A DNA stretch of 64,000 nt from contig NZ_FORH01000005.1 in the NCBI RefSeq assembly GCF_900113955.1, positions 1 to 64,000 of the forward strand, in the 5' to 3' direction. Both the position numbers and the translations under genes were made by a program. This stretch comes from Celeribacter neptunius (GTDB taxonomy: Bacteria > Pseudomonadota > Alphaproteobacteria > Rhodobacterales > Rhodobacteraceae). Shown one piece after another: positions 25,883-35,039 of this stretch; the first letter of the stretch is position 1; each line of letters starts with the position of its first letter. The notes beneath the pieces were generated by a model. The model worked only from the letters and a program-made list of their open reading frames with translations, was not told where the DNA came from and made no database searches.

Positions 25883-26073
25883 GGATCAATCCTTATTGCA
25901 GGCGGCAAAAAGGGCCGCGTGAAAAACCTGAAAGATGGCCGACGTTTGCGTCTCTTTCTCTTGATTTTGTCTCGCTATGCGATACGATGTTTCTTGTAAT
26001 GGAACATAAATACCGACGATCCGCGTTGTCAAGCATTGCATTCTGATGTGTTCTAAGCGGACTGTTGCGGACA
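25883..26073. promoter_or_regulatory. Divergent promoter region cupin operon/IclR
   Basis: 191 bp, AT-richer than the flanking genes. It contains a 21-bp dyad, ATGTTTC (25987-25993) N7 GGAACAT (26001-26007), the kind of GTTCC/GGAAC-type inverted repeat that IclR regulators bind. It is the only strong dyad seen in the gap. Confidence 0.55.
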
Positions 26074-26889
26074 ATGAGCAAGGAGCATGGCGATTTGAAA
26101 TCGGGGCATGATGACAAAGCAGATGTGATCCAAAGTGTTGCGATGGCGTTGCAAATACTTGAAACACTTGCGGATAAAGACGCCGACATTGGTGTGACCG
26201 CGCTGGCGACGGCGCTGGGAACCACCAAAAGCCGGATTCACCGGCATCTGCGCACACTGGTGTCCCTAGGTTACATTTCGCAATCCGAAGAAACCGAACG
26301 CTACCGAATCGGCGCACGGCTGATCGCTCTGGGAAAGGCTGCGTCAGGATCGGCTGACCTGTCATCCGTGGCCCTGCCACACATGCGTGCGCTTCGGGAT
26401 GCTACCGGGCATGCTGTTAGCCTTGGACGGGTCGAACAAGACGGCATCCGTATCCTCAACACGCTGGCCGGCAACATGCAGATCGAAGTGGGTGTCCGGC
26501 CCGGTTCGTTGCTGGGATTCACAAATTCAGCACAAGGCAAAGTCGCGCTGGCGGCAATGTCTGACAAGGACCGCGCGGCATTGATCCCCTCAAAGTTGCC
26601 GGCTGCCACGCAGTTCACCATCACGAACCGAGATGAATTCTGGGCGCATATCAACACGGTTCGCGATCAACGTTGGGCGACTGCACCAAACGAAGCCATG
26701 CTGGGACTGAATGCGTTGTCTTGCCCGATTTTCGATGCAGACCGGACCGCGGTTGCGACGATCGCAATCGTCAGTCTGACGCAGTATATCGAAACTCCGC
26801 CTGATCCTATGCAGATACGGGCCGTTTCTGAGGCCGCCGAGCGCATATCAACCCAACTCGGTTGCCCCAATTACGTGTGGGAGAGTTGA
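26074..26889 (+). CDS. IclR-family transcriptional regulator
   Basis: 271 aa. The winged helix-turn-helix spans about residues 18-80 (QSVAMALQILETLADKDADI, then TTKSRIHRHLRTLVSLGYI), followed by an IclR effector domain (about 95-265) containing VSLGRVEQDGIRIL and the family's GLNALSCPIFD. Start at the ATG 26074; a TTG nine bases upstream is less likely. Divergent from the cupin-TRAP-BKACE operon, which it very probably controls. Its ligand should be the TRAP substrate or a product. Confidence 0.92.
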   Translation: MSKEHGDLKSGHDDKADVIQSVAMALQILETLADKDADIGVTALATALGTTKSRIHRHLRTLVSLGYISQSEETERYRIGARLIALGKAASGSADLSSVALPHMRALRDATGHAVSLGRVEQDGIRILNTLAGNMQIEVGVRPGSLLGFTNSAQGKVALAAMSDKDRAALIPSKLPAATQFTITNRDEFWAHINTVRDQRWATAPNEAMLGLNALSCPIFDADRTAVATIAIVSLTQYIETPPDPMQIRAVSEAAERISTQLGCPNYVWES

Positions 26890-27624
26890 GGATTCAAAAC
26901 CTTTTGACCATCGCCGCAAGACTTGCTGATTCCTTGGCGGAGGTGTTGATAAGCTAGAACGGCTCTCTAGGTCCTACCAGGAATTGGCCTCTTTATGATG
27001 GACACCGCCAACTCTAGATCGATCACAGCGTTCTTGGGCTTCGCCCCTAAGGGAATGACCGCCTTCCATACGTTTTCGTCAAGGGCGGAAACGACTGATT
27101 TTGCTTTCGTGTCTGATCGCGGCCATTCGTGTAGCTGCAGCGAAATAGGGCTTTGAACCTCTTCCTGCCCATTTGAGGCGTTTGTGTTTGGCGCGGCAAT
27201 GGAACTCGCTCTGCCTGAGTTCGGTCGGCCTCAAGCGCAGCAACTCGGTTGAGGTCGGTGACAGCGGCTGTGCGCTCCCGCAGCTAATGTACTATGAAAT
27301 AATATCAATGAAATGGCGCCAAAAGGGGCGCTTTCCGCGTTTCTACGCCTGCGAGCCGGTGCTACGTGGAGGCTACGTTCGAGGGGCCACGCAAAGTGGA
27401 AACACTCCGGAAGCAAGTGGCGCGCAAAAAGCCATGTGATCTCCACGACACAGGGCAGCCCACGGCGGATGCCCTCAACAATCCTCGCGCCGGGGCTCTG
27501 CGTGGTTCCGGATTTCTGTCTTATCTTCACTCCTTGGGGGGCGATGAGCCGGAAACCCTCTCCTATCAAATCAACCTAAACTGCGCCATTGGCGCTGGCG
27601 TCAGACTTTGTGCTGCGCCGGGTG
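26890..27624. other. Non-coding or decayed region
   Basis: 735 bp with only short unrelated open frames. It contains a tRNA-operon-style terminator cassette at 27301-27342 matching the one after tRNA-fMet, yet no tRNA could be folded upstream. No ribosome sites or domains recognised. Probably the remains of an insertion or deletion event. Confidence 0.55.
27316..27334 (+). terminator. Orphan terminator-like hairpin
   Basis: GCGCC (27316-27320) / GGCGC (27327-27331) with loop AAAAGG, then TTTC. Preceded by AATATCAATGAAAT and followed by CGCGTTT, matching the flanks of the hairpin after tRNA-fMet (291-333) although the stem sequence differs. Confidence 0.5.
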
Positions 27625-28584
27625 TCACGCGGTTCCGCGGGTTCGGCGCAGCGTCTGGCTGGGAGTTTCGAGGAACAGCTGGCGGTATTCCTGCGAGAAC
27701 CGTCCGAGGTGGAAGAAGTTCAGATCGAGCGCGATCCTCGTGATATTGTCCTCGCCGTCCATGCAGAGGCGGCGGCGCGCGAGGTTCAGACGTTGCAGGC
27801 GCAGCCAGCGGCCGGGAGAGATCCCGAGAACTTCGCGGAACGAGACCTGGATCAGCCTGAGGCTGACCCCGGTCGCGTCGCACATCAGTGCCAGATCGGC
27901 GCTTTCCAGCCCCGTTGCTTCGGCCGCCTCGCAGGCCTTGCGCACGATGGTCTGCCGGTCGATGCGCCATTGCCGACTGCGTTCGGCCTGCGACGGGGTG
28001 ATGATCCGGCCATTGGCCAGCTGGTCGAGGACATGCCGGGCCATGCCGTCGGCATCGGCGATCGGCTTGCCGTGCTGCGCGCTCAGAAGATGCGACAGAT
28101 TGGTCGCGATCCGGTCCGAGATGTCCATGAAAACCTGCCGGATGTTCCCGTCGGGAAGTCGGTAACTGTTCAGCGCCGTTTCAAAGAAGTCGCGGCAGAT
28201 CATGACCACCATGATGTCCGAGTTCTGGTCCGAGATCGCCCGATAGCGTCCGCCCTCGGTCATGACCTGATGCAAGCCGGACCCGCGGGCGACGCCATTG
28301 TCGATGTTGCACCGCAAGAGCCGACAGCCGTTGATCGGGATCGAGACGGCGACCCAGTCCTTCGGGGGCGTCGCCTGTTGATCTACGGCGACATTCATGC
28401 GTTCGCGGGCCAGCCGGATGGACCCCAGATCCAGCTGACACAGTTCCCCGCGGAACCGGCCCGCAGACATCTGCTGGTATTGCTGGTCCCATTGGTCGAG
28501 CAGACGTTCCTGTCCGCTCAGTTCTTCGGCAATCAGGTGAACGGGTTCAAGCTGCATCTCGGGCACTCTTCTGCGTCTCGTCAT
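27625..28584 (-). CDS. AraC-family transcriptional regulator
   Basis: 319 aa. The C-terminal about 100 residues hold the double helix-turn-helix of AraC proteins, with LSLRLIQ-like helix 1 (ATGVSLRLIQVSFREVLGIS) and the diagnostic end FFHLGRFSQEYRQLFLETPS. The N-terminal part resembles the sensor domain of the AraC protein at 46410-47333 (D.W.Q.Y.QMS.G.F.G...L...I.L.RE..N pattern). The start at 28584 is chosen because upstream codons lack a ribosome site. Divergent, across 134 bp, from the aminotransferase-ABC operon, its likely target. Confidence 0.9.
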   Translation of the reverse strand: MTRRRRVPEMQLEPVHLIAEELSGQERLLDQWDQQYQQMSAGRFRGELCQLDLGSIRLARERMNVAVDQQATPPKDWVAVSIPINGCRLLRCNIDNGVARGSGLHQVMTEGGRYRAISDQNSDIMVVMICRDFFETALNSYRLPDGNIRQVFMDISDRIATNLSHLLSAQHGKPIADADGMARHVLDQLANGRIITPSQAERSRQWRIDRQTIVRKACEAAEATGLESADLALMCDATGVSLRLIQVSFREVLGISPGRWLRLQRLNLARRRLCMDGEDNITRIALDLNFFHLGRFSQEYRQLFLETPSQTLRRTRGTA

Positions 28585-28718
28585 GGTTCCAAGGTCTGTC
28601 CCATCTGATCGCTGGCATTGCAAAATGGCAAGCTCAGGGCCGAGACCGTGCGCAAATCGGATAGTTCGGGGGGAGGCGTTGCCCGTAGTTTAGGCGAAAC
28701 CTAACAGGACTTCCTTCA

Positions 28719-30083
28719 ATGACGACAGCATCCGACAGCATTCTTCATCCCTTTACCAACCTCTCACAGACGGCCCCTGCACCGATCCGGACCTTCGCGA
28801 AAGGCGATGGGCTCTACGTGATCGGGGATGATGGCGAACGGTATTTCGAGGCCATGTCTGGCCTTTGGTCCGTCTCGCTCGGCTTCTCCGAAAAACGCCT
28901 CGCGGACGCGGCAACCCGGCAGCTGCAGTCGCTGCCGTTCTATCACATCTTCATGTCATCCTCGCACGAGCAGGTGCGCGAACTGGCCGAGGCGCTGATC
29001 GCGCGTGCACCGGGGCAGCTGGCTCATGTCGGGTTTTCGACCTCGGGCTCCGAGGCCAACGAGACCGCGGTCAAGGCGGTCTGGCAGTATAACAACGTTC
29101 TGGGACGCCCGCAGAAGAAAAAGATCATCGCCCGTTGGGATGCCTATCACGGATCGACGGCCTTGGCCGCGTCGCTCTGCGGTCTGCCCAACATGCACAG
29201 CGGGTTCGACCTGCCGCTCGGGCCGATCCTTCACACCGGCAGCCCGCACCATTGGCGCCACGCCAAGCCCGGCGAAACCGAGGAGGCCTTCGCGACGCGG
29301 CTGGCGGACGAGCTGGAGCAGATGATCCAGCGCGAGGGACCCGACACCATCGCGGCCTTCATCGCCGAACCGATCATGGGGGCAGGGGGCGTGATCGTGC
29401 CGCCCGCGTCGTATTTCGACAAGATCGTTCCGGTCCTGAAAAAGCACGATATCCTGTTGATCGCCGATGAGATCATCTGCGGCTTTGGCCGGACCGGGAC
29501 CTATTGGGGGTCCGAACTCTGCGGCATCGAACCTGACATTCTGGTCTGCGGCAAACAGCTGTCCGGTGGATATCTTCCGATCTCGGCGACGCTGATGACC
29601 GACGAGATCTACAGCGTGATTGCCACCGAGACTTCGCGCAGCGGCGGGTTCTCGCACGGGTTCACCCATTCCGGCAATCCGGTCTGCGCCGCCGTCGCCA
29701 ACGAGGCCATCCGCATCTACGACGAACGCGACATCGTTGCCGGTGTCGCAAGGAAGGCCGAGGTGTTCCACGCTGCACTGCGCGAGGCATTCACAGGCGC
29801 CGAGCACGTCGGCGAGGTCCGGGGTGTCGGATTGCTCGGGGCGGTGGAACTGGCCCCCGAGGGCGATCCGCGTCGCAGCTTTGCGGACAAAGCGGGTGCG
29901 CTCTGGGCCCGGGACATTTATGAGACGGAAAAAACCGTCGTCCGGGCGGTGCACGATGCTGTCGTGCTTTGCCCGCCTCTGATCGTGGAAGAGGGCGACC
30001 TGATTGCTCTGGTCGAACGTCTGCGCCGCTCCTACGATCGTGTTCTTCCTCAGATCAGGGCGCTTTCCACAACCGATTACTAA
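28719..30083 (+). CDS. Class III (omega) aminotransferase
   Basis: 454 aa, PLP enzyme. It shows the class III pattern: GFSTSGSEANETAVKA binding the phosphate, WDAYHGSTALAASL, Asp250 in LLIADEIICGFGRTG and the Schiff-base Lys279 in CGKQLSGGYLPISA. Such enzymes move the amino group of diamines, taurine or beta-amino acids to pyruvate or another keto acid. It is the first gene of an operon with a polyamine-type ABC importer, so an imported amine such as a diamine is the likely donor. The ATG at 28719 follows AGGACTTCC. Confidence 0.9.
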   Translation: MTTASDSILHPFTNLSQTAPAPIRTFAKGDGLYVIGDDGERYFEAMSGLWSVSLGFSEKRLADAATRQLQSLPFYHIFMSSSHEQVRELAEALIARAPGQLAHVGFSTSGSEANETAVKAVWQYNNVLGRPQKKKIIARWDAYHGSTALAASLCGLPNMHSGFDLPLGPILHTGSPHHWRHAKPGETEEAFATRLADELEQMIQREGPDTIAAFIAEPIMGAGGVIVPPASYFDKIVPVLKKHDILLIADEIICGFGRTGTYWGSELCGIEPDILVCGKQLSGGYLPISATLMTDEIYSVIATETSRSGGFSHGFTHSGNPVCAAVANEAIRIYDERDIVAGVARKAEVFHAALREAFTGAEHVGEVRGVGLLGAVELAPEGDPRRSFADKAGALWARDIYETEKTVVRAVHDAVVLCPPLIVEEGDLIALVERLRRSYDRVLPQIRALSTTDY

Positions 30084-30127
30084 AGCCGCACGCACAAGAC
30101 GGCGAAACACCAACAAGGAGACAAAAA

Positions 30128-31156
30128 ATGAGAAAAATGACCTCCGCGGCTTTCGCGGCGCTTCTGATGACGGCCTCGGCGCATGCCGCCGACACGGTGA
30201 CGATTGTGGACTGGGGCGGTGACTTCCAGGCTGGCCTCAAGGCCTCCGTCTACGATCCCTTTGCCGAAGAATTCGGCGTGGATGTCGTGCTCGACACCTG
30301 GCAGGGCGGCTACGGCAACCTGCGCGCACGGCTGGAAAGTGGCGTGTCCGGCTGGGACATCATCGAAGTCGAAGCCGAGGAACAGGCGCTTGGCTGTGCC
30401 GACGGCCTGTTGGCCGAAATCGACTGGGAAGGCCTCGGTGTCGCCGGTGATTTTATCCCCGAGGCCGTGAAGGACTGCGGTGTCGGCAGCATCCTGTGGA
30501 GCATCGGTCTGGGCTGGAACGGCGACAACGTCAGCGAGGCGCCGGACAGCTGGGCCGATTTCTTCGACCTTGAGACCTTCCCCGGCAAACGATCGCTGCG
30601 CCGCGGTCCCAAATACGCCCTGGAGATCGCCCTGCTTGGCGACGGGGTGCCTGCGGACGAGATCTACGACGTGCTCGCCACCGACGAGGGGGTCGACCGT
30701 GCCTTTGCCAAGCTCGACACGATCAAGGACGAGCTGATCTTCTGGGAAGGCGGGACGCAGCCGATCCAGACGCTGGCCTCGGGCGATACCGTGCTGAGCG
30801 CCATCTACAGCCCTGACTTTCTGAAATCGCGGCAGGACGGGATCAACCTTGGCCTGATGTGGGACGAAAGCTTCTATCAGTTCGATTACTGGGTCGTTGC
30901 GGCCACGGCACCGCAGGATGTCGCGCAGGAGTTCCTGTCGGTCTGGGCCCGCCCTGAGGTTCAGGCGAATTTCGTGGCGAGCCAGGACTACGGCCCCGCC
31001 AACTCCAAAGCGTTGGATCTTGTGGACGCCGAGCGCGCCAAGGATCTGCCGAGCGCGGTTGAGAATATCGAGAATGCCATCGCGACCGATACCGAATTCT
31101 GGGTCGACCATGTCGAGATGCTGACCGAGCGCTTCGAACAATGGGCGTCGCAATGA
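30128..31156 (+). CDS. ABC transporter substrate-binding protein (PotD/PotF type)
   Basis: 342 aa with a Sec signal (MRKMTSAAFAALLMTASAHA). The mature part starts DTVTIVDWGGDFQAGLK and belongs to the spermidine/putrescine-type extracellular solute-binding family (cluster for polyamines). Two Cys (LGCADGLL and VKDCGVG) may form a disulfide. AAGGAG at 30115-30120 sets the start. The aminotransferase precedes it by 44 bp, and its stop overlaps the first permease start. An amine or amino acid ligand is expected; not determinable from sequence. Confidence 0.9.
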   Translation: MRKMTSAAFAALLMTASAHAADTVTIVDWGGDFQAGLKASVYDPFAEEFGVDVVLDTWQGGYGNLRARLESGVSGWDIIEVEAEEQALGCADGLLAEIDWEGLGVAGDFIPEAVKDCGVGSILWSIGLGWNGDNVSEAPDSWADFFDLETFPGKRSLRRGPKYALEIALLGDGVPADEIYDVLATDEGVDRAFAKLDTIKDELIFWEGGTQPIQTLASGDTVLSAIYSPDFLKSRQDGINLGLMWDESFYQFDYWVVAATAPQDVAQEFLSVWARPEVQANFVASQDYGPANSKALDLVDAERAKDLPSAVENIENAIATDTEFWVDHVEMLTERFEQWASQ

Positions 31157-32373
31157 CCGAGGCTTCGGTCCCTGCGGATGTCGGCGGATTTCGGTCCGCC
31201 GGCCTTCGGCATTACCTGGCTCCGGCGCTTCTGTGCGCGCCGTTGCTGGTGTTTCTGCTTCTGGCCTTTTTCCTGCCGGTCGCCACGCTTCTGTCGCGCT
31301 CGGTGCTCGACCGGGACGTCCAGGCGGCGCTGCCGGGCACCGTCACAGCCCTCGCGGAGTGGGACGGCGCGGAGATGCCGCCGGACGATGTCTTCCTGGC
31401 GCTCTACACCGACCTGGGGCAGGCAGGGGCCGCAGATATCTCACGCGCGTCGTCGCGCCTGGCCCAGGAGGTGAGCGGTTTTCGCACCGTCATGTCCCGC
31501 ACGGCCCGCGCCCTGCGCCGGGCGCCCGAAGTCCCCGCCGCCGAGGCGCGCGAGGCCATTTTGGCTGTGGATGACGCCTGGCAAGCCCCCGAGGTCTGGA
31601 CTGCGATCCGCGCCTCCTCGAAACCCTTTACCGCCCAGTTCCTGTTGCGGGCCATCGATCTGGAGATCACGGAGAGCGGTCTCACCTCGGTGGAGCCCGA
31701 ACGCGCCATCTATCGCGGCATCCTCCTCCGCTCGCTCACCGTCAGCGGTGTCACGGCGGCGCTTGCCGTGCTGTTGGGCTATCCGGTCGCCTATTTCATG
31801 GCGACGATGCGCAATGCCCGCCTGCGAGAGGCGCTCTTCCTGCTTGTGCTCCTGCCCTTCTGGACCTCGACGCTGGTCAATTCCTTTGCCTGGTTCGCCT
31901 TTCTGAAACAGGGTGGCGGGTTCTACGCCGCGACCGGGGCGCTCGGGCTCGATCCGGGGACGCTGCTCTTCACGCGCACGGCGGTCTATATCGGTTTCGT
32001 GCAGCTTCTGATGCCGGTGGCCATCCTGCCGATGTATTCGGGGATGCAGAACATACCGGCCTCCTACATGCGGGCGGCCCGCTCCTTGGGCGCCTCGAAT
32101 GTCGAGGCTTTCATTCGCGTCTATTTCCCGCACACTCTGCCGCTGATCGCGGCCTCGGGGATGCTGATCTTCGCGCTGTCTCTGGGCAATTACGTGCTGC
32201 CCCTGATCCTGGGCGGGACCGATGACCAGATGATGGCGTCCTTCATCGCCTTGTTCACCACACGCACCAGCAACTGGTCGATGGCGGCCGCCCTGTCGTT
32301 CTGGCTGATGCTGACGACCATGGTGCTTTTCGCGCTCTACGGGATTGCTCTGACACGGGGGCGAAAGTCATGA
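31153..32373 (+). CDS. ABC transporter permease (PotB type) with periplasmic insertion
   Basis: 406 aa, longer than a typical PotB (about 285 aa). After the first membrane helix (residues about 22-48) there is a soluble stretch of about 145 residues (50-195, rich in Ala/Arg/Glu, predicted helical) before the usual five-helix permease core. The core carries the EAA-type motif ARSLGASNVEAFIRVYFP that docks on the ATPase. The insertion must lie in the periplasm, where it may contact the binding protein. ATGA overlap with the binding-protein gene sets the start. Confidence 0.9.
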   Translation: MTEASVPADVGGFRSAGLRHYLAPALLCAPLLVFLLLAFFLPVATLLSRSVLDRDVQAALPGTVTALAEWDGAEMPPDDVFLALYTDLGQAGAADISRASSRLAQEVSGFRTVMSRTARALRRAPEVPAAEAREAILAVDDAWQAPEVWTAIRASSKPFTAQFLLRAIDLEITESGLTSVEPERAIYRGILLRSLTVSGVTAALAVLLGYPVAYFMATMRNARLREALFLLVLLPFWTSTLVNSFAWFAFLKQGGGFYAATGALGLDPGTLLFTRTAVYIGFVQLLMPVAILPMYSGMQNIPASYMRAARSLGASNVEAFIRVYFPHTLPLIAASGMLIFALSLGNYVLPLILGGTDDQMMASFIALFTTRTSNWSMAAALSFWLMLTTMVLFALYGIALTRGRKS

Positions 32374-33158
32374 AGACCGTCACGTTTGGCCGGTCCCTGA
32401 TCGGGGCCTTCTGTCTGCTGATCCTTGTCTACCTGCTGTTGCCGGTCGTGCTGATTGTGCTGTTGTCCTTTAGCCCGACGCGGTTTCTGGACCTGCCCTT
32501 TGCCAAGGCCTCGCTCGAATGGTGGCGCGGTTTCGCCTCTTCGCCGTCGTGGCTGATGTCCCTTGGCAATTCGCTGATCGTGGCCAGTGCCGCGACCGTG
32601 CTGGCCGCGACGCTGGGCACGATGGCCGCCCTCGGGCTGAAGCGGCTGTCGCGGCGCGGGGCCAATATCATGCGGGTGGTCTTTGCCATGCCGCTGATCA
32701 CGCCGACGGTGGTCTTCGCGGTCAGTGCCTTTCTGACCTACGCCCCGCTTGGTCTCGCCGGGAGCTATCTCGGCCTCATCATTGCCCATACGGCGATCGG
32801 AACCCCGCTGATCGTGCTGACGGTTTCGGCCGTCCTCGAAGGATATGACGAACAGCTCAGCCGCGCCGCCTGGAGCCTCGGTGCCTCGCGGTTCACGACC
32901 TTCCGTCTGGTCACCTTCCCGGTGATCTTCAACGGTGTGCTTTCGGGCAGCTTCTTCGTCTTTGCCCTGTCGCTGGATGAGGTCGTGATCTCGAGTTTCC
33001 TCGCCGGTCCCGAGCAGCGCACCCTGCCGCTGCGTCTGTTCTCGGGGATCAAGGACGGCGACAGCCCGGTCATGGCGGTGGCGGCGACCATCCTCATCGT
33101 TCTGTCGCTGGCCTTCACCATGACCATGCACCTTCTCAGCAGAAAGAAAACGCGCTGA
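32370..33158 (+). CDS. ABC transporter permease (PotC type)
   Basis: 262 aa, six membrane segments. The EAA motif is SRAAWSLGASRFTTFRLVTFPVI. Partner of the preceding permease; overlaps it by ATGA and overlaps the ATPase leader by TGATG. Together they build the membrane channel of an importer of polyamine type. Confidence 0.92.
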   Translation: MKTVTFGRSLIGAFCLLILVYLLLPVVLIVLLSFSPTRFLDLPFAKASLEWWRGFASSPSWLMSLGNSLIVASAATVLAATLGTMAALGLKRLSRRGANIMRVVFAMPLITPTVVFAVSAFLTYAPLGLAGSYLGLIIAHTAIGTPLIVLTVSAVLEGYDEQLSRAAWSLGASRFTTFRLVTFPVIFNGVLSGSFFVFALSLDEVVISSFLAGPEQRTLPLRLFSGIKDGDSPVMAVAATILIVLSLAFTMTMHLLSRKKTR

Positions 33159-33190
33159 TGCGCGGGCCGATGGCCAATCAGGAAAGAAAC

Positions 33191-34279
33191 ATGTCCGACA
33201 ATCCTCCCCTGCTCGATCTTCAGACTCTCTCGAAATCCTATGACGGTCACCATTTCGCCGCGCGCGACATCTCCGTGTCACTGAGGGAGGGCGAATTCCT
33301 CAGTCTCCTCGGCCCTTCGGGAAGTGGCAAGACGACAACGCTGATGATGGTTGCGGGTTTCGAGACCCCGTCATCGGGCCGGCTGCTCTATGCCGGACGC
33401 GACATCACCCGCGAGACCCCGCAGCAGCGCGGTTTCGGCATGGTCTTTCAGAACTACGCCCTGTTTCCGAACATGTCCGTCGAGCGCAACGTGGCTTTCC
33501 CTCTCACGGTGCGTCGTCTTGGCCGCGAGGAGCTTGCGGCCAAGGTCGACCGGGCGCTCGAGAGGGTACAGTTGACGGCGCTGCGCGACCGCTATCCGTC
33601 GGATCTGTCGGGTGGGCAGCAACAGCGCGTTGCGATCGCCCGTGCGCTGGTCTTTGAGCCTCGGCTTATCCTGATGGACGAACCCTTGGGCGCGCTGGAT
33701 CGTCGGTTGCGCGAAGACATGCAGATCGAACTGGTGCACCTTCAGCGCGAACTTGGGCTGACGGTGATCTACGTGACGCATGATCAGGACGAAGCCATGA
33801 CGATGTCCGACCGCGTGGCCGTTTTCGACAGGGGCCGGATCGCACAGCTCGACAGTCCCAAGGCGCTCTACGACGCACCGGCTTCGGCATTCGTCGCCGG
33901 TTTCGTCGGCAACAACAACCGTGTCGAGGGCATCGTCGAAAGCGTCGCAGGGACCGAGGGGATGATCCGGCTCGGAACGTCCGGGCGCACCCGAGCCACC
34001 CTGTGTTTCGACGCGGTTGCCGGGGACAGGGCGCAGGTCTTTGTCCGGTCCGAACATGTGTCATTCCTCGAGGATGTGATCTCTGCCGAGGGCTGCGACG
34101 TGATCGAGGGGCGTGTCGTCGAACTCATCTTCCACGGCGACCATATGCGGTGCGACGTCGATCTGGGCGACGGTATGAAGATTGCGATCCGGCGCAGCGC
34201 GGATCTGACGCCGCCGCAGGTGGGGCAGCCGGTTCAGCTGGCGCTTGTGCCAGGACGCGCGCGGGCCTACGGCTTCTGA
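33191..34279 (+). CDS. ABC transporter ATP-binding protein (PotA type)
   Basis: 362 aa. Walker A GPSGSGKTTT, Q-loop FGMVFQNYALFP, signature LSGGQQQR, Walker B LILMDEPLGALD and the His switch YVTHDQDEA are all complete. A TOBE domain forms the last about 100 residues (NNNRVEGIVESV onward). AGGAAAG ahead of 33191 favours this start; an in-frame ATG at 33158 overlaps the permease stop and adds 11 residues. Energises import for the preceding permeases. Last gene of the operon; no hairpin terminator was recognised after it. Confidence 0.93.
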   Translation: MSDNPPLLDLQTLSKSYDGHHFAARDISVSLREGEFLSLLGPSGSGKTTTLMMVAGFETPSSGRLLYAGRDITRETPQQRGFGMVFQNYALFPNMSVERNVAFPLTVRRLGREELAAKVDRALERVQLTALRDRYPSDLSGGQQQRVAIARALVFEPRLILMDEPLGALDRRLREDMQIELVHLQRELGLTVIYVTHDQDEAMTMSDRVAVFDRGRIAQLDSPKALYDAPASAFVAGFVGNNNRVEGIVESVAGTEGMIRLGTSGRTRATLCFDAVAGDRAQVFVRSEHVSFLEDVISAEGCDVIEGRVVELIFHGDHMRCDVDLGDGMKIAIRRSADLTPPQVGQPVQLALVPGRARAYGF

Positions 34280-35039
34280 CAGCGCTCAAAGACTAAGAAA
34301 TGGCTTCGGCGCAGGCGGGATGCACCGGGGCTGTTTGGTCTTTGTCGGAGCCGCGATGGCGGGTCTCTTCGTGCATTGGCTGTTCGGGGCTGCCCTGTGG
34401 CGGGCCACGATATAGCCGAAGGTCAGCGCGGACCGCAGGGTGATCTCACCGCCCGGGGCGTTGCCTCCCAATGTTCGAGACCGCATCGCTCCTGGCGGAT
34501 TTGAGGTCCTTGATCGGCTCGCCCTCGTCACAAAGCACCTGCGCGTATGCGTTCGTTTTCAAACCGGCATAGGTGCCCAGGTCGCCGAGGTAGGTAAACA
34601 CGGACCGCGTAGAGTGCCCCCTTGGCAAGCGGCGCGACACAGGGCTCCGGTTTGTGTTGAGGGGCCCCGAGAGAACGGTTGCAGGTGGTCGACCCTTTGT
34701 CTTACTCGGGCTCCTCGCTTTTGGCCGCATGCTTGTTACACTCGGCCACGGTCTTGTCCAGCCGGGTGGCACTCGCGCAGACCGCAATTCAATCTACCTG
34801 ACCAGCCAAGCCGGCAAACATGCCACGTGGCGCCGAGTCTGGACGGGTTTGTCTCAGCAATGGGCTCGGTCAAAAGAGGTGCCGGCGGCGCCGAAGAGGC
34901 CGAGTGAGACCGAAGAACTGTCTGCTGCCCTCCGCCATCGGCGGGGGCCGTGAGGCCGGTCAGCCGATGATCGCGTCAGGTTTCGCTTTTCGACCAGAGA
35001 GGTCTGTCGTTCCGGCATTGCCTGCGCCGCCGGTGCTGT
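34280..35039. other. Non-coding or decayed region
   Basis: 760 bp between two convergent transporter operons. Open frames on both strands are short and give no recognisable protein. No clear terminators were found, and no repeat with the rest of the window. Codon-like composition in places suggests remains of a former gene, but no family could be named. Confidence 0.5.

Noticed and set aside
27262-27285. Possible tRNA 3' end (CTCCCGCA) upstream of the orphan terminator
   Set aside because: No complementary acceptor strand or cloverleaf could be built in the preceding 100 bases; kept only as a remark in the finding.
27366-27743. Possible small gene (MEATFEGPRK...) in the gap before the AraC gene
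   Set aside because: It runs into the 3' end of the AraC gene, and its product is not recognisable; likely decayed sequence.
34440-34907. 155-codon open frame in the gap after the ABC operon
   Set aside because: No domain, no ribosome site, and several equally long frames on the other strand; treated as non-coding.
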